Positions 25,996 to 33,053 of a stretch of DNA of 64,000 bases are shown one piece after another. Location: assembly GCF_050896395.1 (NCBI RefSeq), contig NZ_JBPBBA010000003.1, positions 1 through 64,000 of the forward strand. The letters run 5' to 3'. This DNA is from Nioella aestuarii (GTDB taxonomy: Bacteria > Pseudomonadota > Alphaproteobacteria > Rhodobacterales > Rhodobacteraceae). A program made the translations under genes and the position numbers. Position 1 is the stretch's first letter. Every line of letters starts with the position of its first letter. The notes below the pieces were generated by a model. That model was not told where the DNA came from. It saw only the letters and a list, made by a program, of their open reading frames with translations, and did no database searches.

Positions 25996-26602
25996 GTGCC
26001 TTCAGCGCTGCAAGCGGATCCTCGGCTTTCCAGATCTCTTGCCCGATGGCAAAGAAATCGGTGACAGGGGCCAGCTTTGCCACCAGATCGGCCGTCAATG
26101 CGCCCTCTGCGACCACCGGCAGTTCGATCATCTGTGACCACCAGGCGAACAGGTCATGTTCTGCCTTGCTGCCATCGCCAAGCGGGCTGTCACCCACAGG
26201 GCCGTAGGCGATATAGTCCGCACCCACTTCGCCCGCTGTCATGCCTTCATGGGTAGAGACCCCGCAGAAAGCTCCGACGATGGGATCGGCCCCCAGATCC
26301 TTGCGCGCCTTGCGCACGGACCGGGCGCCATCGGTCAGGTGAACGCCGTCAAGGCCAAGCCGTTCCACCATGCCAAGGTGCTTTTCGATCACAAGCGGCA
26401 CGTCGCGTTCATGTGCAATCAGGCGCAGCGCATCGGCGGCGCGGGCGACCTCATCGGCGTCCGAGGACGCATGGGCCAGCCGAAGACAGGCGATCTCCAT
26501 TCCGTCCAGAACGGCGGCAAGCTTCGGGGTGAAGTCGTCAATCTCGAAGGCGGGCGGCGTGATCAGGTAGATCTGCGGCTGCTCTGGGGCGTCCTGTGGC
26601 AT
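25976..26602 (-). CDS. Thiamine phosphate synthase-like protein (ThiE/TenI family)
   Basis: The 208-residue protein has the TIM-barrel plan of ThiE/TenI: QIYLITPP at the start, LVIEKHLGMVERLGLDGVHLT, the GVSTHEGM turn and ADYIAYGPVGDSP with the phosphate-binding end. ThiE couples thiazole phosphate and hydroxymethylpyrimidine diphosphate; TenI relatives tautomerise thiazole phosphate. The usual HLGQxD motif is HLTDGARS here, so the exact reaction is uncertain, and no other thiamine gene is nearby. The ATG at 26600-26602 follows AAGGA; an in-frame ATG lies 15 bases upstream. Confidence 0.75.
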   Translation of the reverse strand: MPQDAPEQPQIYLITPPAFEIDDFTPKLAAVLDGMEIACLRLAHASSDADEVARAADALRLIAHERDVPLVIEKHLGMVERLGLDGVHLTDGARSVRKARKDLGADPIVGAFCGVSTHEGMTAGEVGADYIAYGPVGDSPLGDGSKAEHDLFAWWSQMIELPVVAEGALTADLVAKLAPVTDFFAIGQEIWKAEDPLAALKALTAPIR

Positions 26603-26702
26603 GGGTCTGTCCTTCATCACTATTGGCGCGGTGATAGCCGGTGATGGCGTCGGGAACAATGGGGCGCTTGCATCGCAAAGCCCTCGGATTTATGCGGCTG
26701 GC

Positions 26703-27446
26703 ATGGACAGCAAACACCCGCAACCCGCTTTCATCCTCGTGCGCCCGCAGATGGGCGAAAACATCGGCGCCGCCGCGCGGGCGATGTGGAATTTCGGTTT
26801 GGACCACATGCGCGTCATTAGCCCACGCGATGGCTGGCCCAATGAACGCGCCGTGGCGCTGGCCAGCGGTGCCGGGCGGCTGCTGGACAATGCGGGCCTT
26901 TTCGAAACCACACAGGAGGCGCTGCGCGACTGTACCTACGTGTTCGCCACCACCGCGCGCCAGCGGGGCCTGACCAAACCCATCGTGACGCCTGAGCGCG
27001 CCATGCAGCAAGCGCGCGAGATCCACGCTCAGGGCGGTAAGGTCGGGGTGTTGTTTGGCCCTGAACGCGCGGGGCTGGAGAATGACGATATTGTTCTTGC
27101 CAACGCCATCGTCTCAGTGCCGGTCAACCCGGAATTTGCCTCGCTCAACCTTGGGCAATGCGTGCTGCTGACCGCTTATGAATGGCGTCGTGCGACAGAA
27201 GAGATCGTCGCCGAGGTCATGGAACTGGCCGGGACCGACTTCGCGACCGGGCTGGAGATTGAAAAACTGGGTGATCATTTTGAGAACCGGCTGTCAGAAG
27301 CCGGGTTCTTCTTCCCAGAGGCCAAGGCCGAAAGTATGCGCTTGAACCTGCGCAATATGTGGGCCCGGCTGCCGCTGACGCGTGCGGATGTGCAGACGCT
27401 TCATGGGGTCCTGCGCCAAATGGTCCGCTGGAAGGAACGTGGCTGA
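26703..27446 (+). CDS. trmJ: SPOUT RNA methyltransferase, TrmJ-like
   Basis: The 247-residue protein is a knotted (SPOUT) methyltransferase that should 2'-O-methylate tRNA, in E. coli position 32. Motif 1 is seen in VRPQMGENIGAAARAMWNFG, motif 2 in LFGPERAGLEN and motif 3 in NPEFASLNLGQCVLLTAYE, followed by a C-terminal extension typical of TrmJ. The ATG at 26703 begins the conserved part; the frame runs about 100 bases upstream without a good start site. It is divergent from the ThiE-like gene (100 bp). Confidence 0.85.
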   Translation: MDSKHPQPAFILVRPQMGENIGAAARAMWNFGLDHMRVISPRDGWPNERAVALASGAGRLLDNAGLFETTQEALRDCTYVFATTARQRGLTKPIVTPERAMQQAREIHAQGGKVGVLFGPERAGLENDDIVLANAIVSVPVNPEFASLNLGQCVLLTAYEWRRATEEIVAEVMELAGTDFATGLEIEKLGDHFENRLSEAGFFFPEAKAESMRLNLRNMWARLPLTRADVQTLHGVLRQMVRWKERG

Positions 27447-27526
27447 CCCGCGACCCATTGCCGTGGCGCTTGATCCTCCCGTGGGGCAGGGCTAGGTCTG
27501 GCGGAAAGGAAATGGGAGCCTGAGGC

Positions 27527-28663
27527 ATGAGCGGACAGCGCAGCATTTTTGAAGAGGTCACGGAAACCCGGAAACCCGCCGCTACACCGGGCGCTTTGAC
27601 AGCAGGCCGGGGTAGGGGGCGCGGTTTTGCGCGGATCTGGCTGATGGTGCTTTTTGTGATGGTGGTGGTGATGATCGCCGTGGGTGGGTTGACCCGGCTG
27701 ACCGACTCAGGCCTGTCGATCACGGAGTGGGCACCGATATCCGGCGCCGTTCCACCGCTGAACGAAACCGATTGGCAAGCGGAGTTCGAGGCCTATCAGC
27801 AGACAGACGAATACCGGTTGCAGAATGCTGGTATGAGCCTCGCTGAATTCCAGTACATCTACTGGTGGGAATGGGGACACCGGCAGCTTGGCCGCACCAT
27901 TGGCCTTGTCTGGGCGATCGGCTTTGGCTTCATGCTGGCGACCAAGCGTATGCCAACTGGATGGACCGGGCGGTTCTTGCTGCTAGGGGCCCTTGGCGGC
28001 GCACAAGGGGCCATTGGCTGGTGGATGGTGCATTCCGGGCTGCAGGAGGGGATGCTCGACGTTGCGTCCTATCGGCTGGCCACGCATTTGGGCCTGGCCT
28101 TCCTGATCCTGGGCCTGATCGCCTGGTATGTCTTCCGCCTGTCACGGGACGAGGCTGAACTGATGCAGGCCCGTCGCAACATGGACCGCAAGATGAAGGG
28201 CATGACCACGGGCCTTCTGCATCTGTCCTTCGTGCAAATCCTTCTGGGTGCTCTTGTGGCGGGCATTGATGCGGGCCGCATGTTTCCCGATTGGCCGCTT
28301 ATGTCCGGCGGTTTCTTCCCGCCCGATATGTGGCAGATCGAGCCCCTGTGGCGGAACTTCTTTGAGAACGCAGGCACCGTGCAGTTCATCCACCGGATCG
28401 TGGGCTATGTGCTGGTGCTGATGGCGATCGGCATCCTGATGGCAGCCCGCAAATCCGCCAATCGCAGCGTCAAGGGCGCTGCGCAGGTGGCGGCAGTGAT
28501 GATCTTTGTTCAGGCCACGCTTGGCATCGTAACCGTCATGCATTCCTCGCCCCTGGCGCTGGCACTGCTGCACCAGTTGGGGGCGGTCTTGACGATTGTC
28601 CTGATCCTGCGCGCTCGCTTCACCGCGATGCACCCGCGCGCGCAATCCGTAAGGGGAACCTGA
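27527..28663 (+). CDS. ctaA: Heme A synthase (CtaA/COX15)
   Basis: CtaA oxidises the C8 methyl group of heme O to a formyl group, making heme A for aa3-type cytochrome oxidase. The 378-residue protein has eight predicted membrane helices and the paired histidines of the family, seen in WWEWGHRQLGR, LATHLG, FIHRIVGY and ALLHQLGA. This is the longer alphaproteobacterial/mitochondrial type. The ATG at 27527 lies downstream of GGAGCCTGAGG. The M32 carboxypeptidase gene follows after 1 bp. Confidence 0.94.
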   Translation: MSGQRSIFEEVTETRKPAATPGALTAGRGRGRGFARIWLMVLFVMVVVMIAVGGLTRLTDSGLSITEWAPISGAVPPLNETDWQAEFEAYQQTDEYRLQNAGMSLAEFQYIYWWEWGHRQLGRTIGLVWAIGFGFMLATKRMPTGWTGRFLLLGALGGAQGAIGWWMVHSGLQEGMLDVASYRLATHLGLAFLILGLIAWYVFRLSRDEAELMQARRNMDRKMKGMTTGLLHLSFVQILLGALVAGIDAGRMFPDWPLMSGGFFPPDMWQIEPLWRNFFENAGTVQFIHRIVGYVLVLMAIGILMAARKSANRSVKGAAQVAAVMIFVQATLGIVTVMHSSPLALALLHQLGAVLTIVLILRARFTAMHPRAQSVRGT

Positions 28664-28664
28664 G

Positions 28665-30137
28665 ATGTCGGCCTATGACGATCTGATCGCCTATCAGAAA
28701 GACACGCAGGCGCTGGCGCAGGTGATGGGACGCCTTGGCTGGGACCAGGAAACCGTGATGCCGCGCGGGGCGGCTGATCAGCGAGCGGAAGAAATGGCGG
28801 CAATGGAATCTGTCCTTCATGCCCGCCGCACCGATCCGAGGGTGGGCGAATGGCTGGCCAAGGCAGAGGCCGCAGACGACACGGCCCGCGCCAATCTGCG
28901 CCTTATTCGCCGGGAATATGACCGTGCCACCAAGGTGCCTGCCGATCTGGCAAAGGCGCTGGCAAAGGCCACGTCGCGGGCTCAGGGCATATGGGCCGAG
29001 GCCCGCGCGAGCGAGGATGTTGCGGCTTTTCTTCCCACATTGACTGAAATTCTGCGTCTGCGCCGAGAGGAAGCCGCCGCCATCGCAGGCGACGCAGACC
29101 CCTATGACGCGCTCTTGCAGGATTACGAGCCGGGGATCACCGGCGCAGAGCTGGAGGCGCTCTTCTCTCGTATGCGGCCGCGTCTGGTTGACCTGCGGGG
29201 GCGGGTTCTATCCTCGGGCTTTGACCCCGACCCGCTTCACGGCCATTTCCCGGAAGCCGCGCAGCTGGCGCTCTCCGCCGATCTGGCGCGCGTTTTCGGC
29301 TATGATTTCACCCATGGCCGCATAGACAAGGCGGTGCATCCGTTCAGCTCTGGGTCTGGCCACGATGTTCGGATCACAACGCGGGTGGATGAGGGCGAGC
29401 CCTTTGGCTGTCTCTACTCGACCATCCACGAGGTTGGCCACGCGTGCTATGAGCTGAACATCGACGATGCCTATATGCTCAGCGTTCTGGGGCAGGGCGT
29501 GTCCATGGGGGTGCATGAAAGCCAGAGCCGGTCCTATGAAAACCAGATGGGCCGCAGCCGCGCCTTTACCGGTTGGCTGTTCGCTAGGATGACCGATGTC
29601 TTTGGGCCGCTGAATATCGGTGATGCCGATGCGTTCCACGCCGCCGTGAACCGGGTACAATCTGGCTACATCCGCACCGAGGCCGACGAGGTTCATTACA
29701 ACTTGCACATCCTGCTTCGCTTCGATCTGGAACGCGCGCTGATCAAGGGCGATCTGCAAGTGTCTGATCTAGAAGCAGCCTGGAATGACCGCTTTGCCGC
29801 CGATTTTGGTGTCGCGGTCGACAAGCCTTCGAACGGGATGCTTCAGGACGTGCACTGGTCGGTGGGGCTGTTTGGGTATTTCCCGACCTACACGCTTGGC
29901 AACGTCTATGCGGGCTGCCTGTTCAAAGCGCTTCGCGAAGACTTGCCAGACCTGGATGCGCAGATGGCGGCGGGCGATCTGAGCGGCGCAACAGGCTGGA
30001 TGGCGGCGAACCTGCAAACCCATGGTGGGCTTTTCGAGCCTCGTAAGGTCGTGGAACGGGCATCGCGCGCGCCGGTCAGCGAGGAGCCGTTGTTGGATTA
30101 TCTCGACGCCAAGTTCGGCGCGATTTACGGGGTTTAA
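28665..30137 (+). CDS. M32-family metallocarboxypeptidase
   Basis: This 490-residue cytoplasmic enzyme removes C-terminal amino acids from peptides. It has the zinc motif HEVGH at residues 255-259 (catalytic Glu256), the family motif HESQSR starting at His284, and a third glutamate region near EADEVHYNLHI. Length equals that of characterised M32 peptidases such as Taq carboxypeptidase. It directly follows ctaA (1 bp) and precedes the MFS transporter gene by 1 bp, so all three are probably co-transcribed without an obvious shared function. Confidence 0.92.
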   Translation: MSAYDDLIAYQKDTQALAQVMGRLGWDQETVMPRGAADQRAEEMAAMESVLHARRTDPRVGEWLAKAEAADDTARANLRLIRREYDRATKVPADLAKALAKATSRAQGIWAEARASEDVAAFLPTLTEILRLRREEAAAIAGDADPYDALLQDYEPGITGAELEALFSRMRPRLVDLRGRVLSSGFDPDPLHGHFPEAAQLALSADLARVFGYDFTHGRIDKAVHPFSSGSGHDVRITTRVDEGEPFGCLYSTIHEVGHACYELNIDDAYMLSVLGQGVSMGVHESQSRSYENQMGRSRAFTGWLFARMTDVFGPLNIGDADAFHAAVNRVQSGYIRTEADEVHYNLHILLRFDLERALIKGDLQVSDLEAAWNDRFAADFGVAVDKPSNGMLQDVHWSVGLFGYFPTYTLGNVYAGCLFKALREDLPDLDAQMAAGDLSGATGWMAANLQTHGGLFEPRKVVERASRAPVSEEPLLDYLDAKFGAIYGV

Positions 30138-30138
30138 C

Positions 30139-31329
30139 ATGGAAGTGCGGCCAAACCAGGCCGCACGCGGCCCCGCAGTCTGGATGCTGGCGGTCGGCCT
30201 GACTCTCAGCTACGCCTGCCTTTACTACATCTTTGCGGCCCTCATCCTGAGCTGGGAGGCCGATCTGGGTTGGGATCGGACAGTTCTGGCTTCGGGGCCG
30301 TTTCTGTCCATCGTGATCGCTGCGGCATTGGCCCCGTTCGCAGGCAGGCTGGTAGACCTCGGCAAAGGGCCAGAGGCGATGGTTGCGGGCGCGGTGATCG
30401 GGGCAGGGGCCTTGTCGCTCCTGGCCATAAGCCACACACCAGCGGCCTATCTCTCGGCCTGGGCATTGATCGGGCTGGCGCAGTCGGTGGCGCTCTATGA
30501 AACCTGTTTCGCATTCCTGATCCGTCGCCTCGGCCCCCACGCACGGGCGGCGATTGTCCGGGTCACTTTGGTGGCAGGCTTTGCATCCACGCTGGCTTTT
30601 CCGGCTGGCGCAACGCTCAGTGCTTCAATCGGCTGGCGAGGCGCGGTGTGGGTTGCGGCGGCGGTGATGGCGTTTGTACTGGTGCCGCTATTTGCAATCG
30701 CGGGCCGGATGCTGCGCCGGGTAGAGGGTGCGCCGGATACAAGAGAGGCCGACAAGGGCGCTTTGGTCCGGGCGCTACGCTCTGGCAGTTTCTGGATCTT
30801 GGCAATCGTCCTGTCGCTTGTGTCGCTCAATCACTGGATGCTGATCAACTACGCCGTTCCCATTTTTGTGGCCCAGGGGGCAAGCCAGCCCTTTGCGGTT
30901 CTCGCGGCTTCTACAGTCGGGCCCGCGCAGGTGGCAGGCCGTCTGGTCCTGATGCGATATGAGGCCCGGATCGGTACTGCAACCGCGACCCGGATCACCT
31001 TCCTGACCATGGTGGTAGGCACGTTGGCGTTGTTCCTTGCGGGGTTGGAGCCGTTGCTGATCTTCGCCTTCACCATCATTCAGGGTGGGGCAATCGGCAT
31101 CATGACCATCCTGCGCCCCGTGTTGATTTCAGAGGTTATGGGACCGGCGGGCTACGGCGCGATAGCGGGCACCATACAGATCCCGGCGCTGTTGGCAGGT
31201 GCGCTGGCCCCGCTATTGGGCGCGGTCATGCTGGACGGATACGGGGTGACGGGCCTGCTTGGCCTGTCGCTGCTGGTGCTGGCGGCCAGTATCGCAATGC
31301 TGACCTTGCTGTTGAGGCGGACCGGCTGA
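30139..31329 (+). CDS. MFS transporter
   Basis: The 396-residue protein has about 12 predicted membrane helices in two halves, with a cytoplasmic loop around residues 195-220 rich in charge (GRMLRRVEGAPDTREADKG). The substrate is unknown; the sequence resembles the oxalate/formate-type and monocarboxylate-type MFS members in general layout, but I would not assign one. The ATG at 30139 begins 1 bp after the M32 peptidase stop. It is convergent with the enoyl-CoA hydratase gene; the stop codons are separated by 1 bp. Confidence 0.88.
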   Translation: MEVRPNQAARGPAVWMLAVGLTLSYACLYYIFAALILSWEADLGWDRTVLASGPFLSIVIAAALAPFAGRLVDLGKGPEAMVAGAVIGAGALSLLAISHTPAAYLSAWALIGLAQSVALYETCFAFLIRRLGPHARAAIVRVTLVAGFASTLAFPAGATLSASIGWRGAVWVAAAVMAFVLVPLFAIAGRMLRRVEGAPDTREADKGALVRALRSGSFWILAIVLSLVSLNHWMLINYAVPIFVAQGASQPFAVLAASTVGPAQVAGRLVLMRYEARIGTATATRITFLTMVVGTLALFLAGLEPLLIFAFTIIQGGAIGIMTILRPVLISEVMGPAGYGAIAGTIQIPALLAGALAPLLGAVMLDGYGVTGLLGLSLLVLAASIAMLTLLLRRTG

Positions 31330-31330
31330 C

Positions 31331-32140
31331 TTAACCTGGCTGCTTCCAGTCAGGCACCCGTTTTTCAATGAAAGCGTCAATGCCCTCGGCCGTGTCGTCG
31401 TCCAGCATGTTCTCCACCATCACGGCCCCGGTAAAGTCATAGGCCTGGCTGAGGTTCATCTGGATTTGGTCGTAAAACGCCCGTTTGCCGATGCGCACTG
31501 CGCTGCCAAGCTTGTCGGCCACGGTCTGCGCCAGGTCCATCACCTCGTCTTCCAATCGGTCTGCGTGGACGGATCGGTTGATCAACCCGAGGGCTTCGGC
31601 ACGGTCAGCAAAAATGAAACGGCCTGTGGTCAGCATCTCCATCGCCTGCTTGCGCGGGATGTTGCGTGACAGGGCCACCATGGGCGTAGAACAAAACAGG
31701 CCGATATTCACGCCATTCACCCCGAACCGAGTGTCATCGGCAGCCACCGCCATGTCGCATGAGGCCACCAGCTGACAGCCCGCCGCCGTGGCAATACCGT
31801 GGACCTGAGCAATGACCGGTTGCGGCAGGCGCGGTATCATCTGCATGACCTCGCCACAGCGATTGAACAGATCACGCAAGGCGGCTGCGCCCTTGTCAGG
31901 GGCCTGGCGCTTGGCACGCATCTCCTTGAGGTCATGACCGGCGCAGAACGCTTTGCCAACCCCGCGCAGGATCACGACGCGCTGTGTCTCGGACCCCATC
32001 AATTCGGTGAATTCTTCCTTTAGACGCGCCAGCATCGCATCCGACAGCGCATTCAGCGCACCGGGCATATTCAGCGTCAGCCGGGTGATTGGACCAAGAT
32101 CCTCGCGGATAAGAATATCCTGTGACGTAGCGTCCGACAT
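31331..32140 (-). CDS. Enoyl-CoA hydratase/isomerase family protein
   Basis: The 269-residue protein has the crotonase fold: AFCAGHDLKEMRAKR forms the first oxyanion-hole loop, and IATAAGCQLVASCDMAVAADD the second. The catalytic glutamates of classical hydratases are not both obvious (the ATAAG loop lacks the usual Gly-Gly-Gly-Cys-Glu pattern), so it may act on a different CoA ester. The ATG at 32138-32140 follows GGGAGGG. It is divergent from a PaaI-type thioesterase gene (65 bp), which also suggests CoA-ester metabolism. Confidence 0.85.
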   Translation of the reverse strand: MSDATSQDILIREDLGPITRLTLNMPGALNALSDAMLARLKEEFTELMGSETQRVVILRGVGKAFCAGHDLKEMRAKRQAPDKGAAALRDLFNRCGEVMQMIPRLPQPVIAQVHGIATAAGCQLVASCDMAVAADDTRFGVNGVNIGLFCSTPMVALSRNIPRKQAMEMLTTGRFIFADRAEALGLINRSVHADRLEDEVMDLAQTVADKLGSAVRIGKRAFYDQIQMNLSQAYDFTGAVMVENMLDDDTAEGIDAFIEKRVPDWKQPG

Positions 32141-32205
32141 CTGGCCCTCCCTTGCCAATTCGCTTCAAGACCCGGAATGCTATGCCGAAAGATGGAGGAG
32201 GAGCA

Positions 32206-32625
32206 ATGGGACTGCTCATGGACAAATCCGCGCTGGCAGCTTTTTTGCAGGCGGAGTTCCAGCAGGTGGCGGATGATTTCACCGTCGAAGAGGTGCGCGA
32301 GATGGGAATCCTCGTACGGCTGAACGTCGATGACCGGCATCTGCGACCCGGCGGCACGATCTCGGGCCCGTCGATGTTCGCACTGGCTGATGTGTCGATC
32401 TACCTTGCGGTGCTGGCGATGATCGGACCCAAGGCGCTGGCCGTGACTACGAATATCTCGATGGATTTCATGCGAAAACCTGCTGCGGCCACGGATCTGC
32501 TATGCGATTGCCGATTGTTGAAACTGGGTCGTTCCCTGGCTGTGGGCGACTGTCTGATCCGATCGGAAGGAATGGAAGCGCCAGTGGCCAGGGCCTCGAT
32601 GACCTACGCCATTCCCCCGGAATAA
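32206..32625 (+). CDS. PaaI-type acyl-CoA thioesterase
   Basis: A 139-residue hot-dog-fold protein. The PaaI signature is seen in HLRPGGTISGPSMFALADVSIY, where the Asp after ALA is the expected catalytic residue, and NISMDFMRKPAA forms the following strand. It should cleave small acyl-CoA esters in the cytoplasm. The ATG at 32206 follows a strong GGAGGAGG site; an in-frame upstream ATG has none. Its divergent neighbour is an enoyl-CoA hydratase-like gene, so a shared degradation pathway is plausible but not proved. Confidence 0.85.
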   Translation: MGLLMDKSALAAFLQAEFQQVADDFTVEEVREMGILVRLNVDDRHLRPGGTISGPSMFALADVSIYLAVLAMIGPKALAVTTNISMDFMRKPAAATDLLCDCRLLKLGRSLAVGDCLIRSEGMEAPVARASMTYAIPPE

Positions 32626-32998
32626 CGCGCAAGCCAAAACGGAGCCTCCTCGAAGCGTTTCGTCTCGGGGAGGAAGCCAAAGCACCTGGAACCCGTGAAA
32701 CTTCAGCAAAGCCTTGTTGCCGTTCGGGGACAGGCCAGTGTGACTCGAAGGTTCATCCCCGGCCTTTCCCATTGGCTCGTCTTCATCACGACCGGTTGTT
32801 GGCAGAACCCGCGCTCTAACGGGGTGCGATGGCTGCGTTCAGGGCGCGGCTGGTGTCGCGTGAACAGGCCCAGAAAGCCGCCGCATGTTCACAGGCAGGA
32901 AGAATGTCATAAAACTCCGTCGCTCTTCCAGCGCGCTGCGAGGCGCATGGACCAACCCCGAAAAGGCGCGATTTCCCGCCGCTTTCCTCGCGTGCCTT
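32626..32998. other. Intergenic stretch before the PBP1A gene, no gene recognised
   Basis: This 373-bp stretch (427 bp to the PBP1A start) contains no frame with a credible start site, codon use or recognisable protein. It holds a CCTCC/GGAGG stem near 32645-32680 just after the thioesterase gene, and an inverted repeat GTGAACA (32860-32866)/TGTTCAC (32886-32892). It is large for this densely packed region and could hold a small RNA or a decayed gene. Confidence 0.5.
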
Positions 32999-33027
32999 TT
33001 GACCCTGTCATTTACCCCGCCTATAAG
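32999..33027 (+). promoter_or_regulatory. Sigma-70-type promoter for the PBP1A gene
   Basis: TTGACC (32999-33004) and TATAAG (33022-33027) are separated by exactly 17 bp. Transcription would begin near 33034, giving a 20-base leader that carries the AGGAG ribosome-binding site. Confidence 0.65.
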
Positions 33028-33053
33028 GCGAAAGCGCCACAGGAGTCGCGGGC

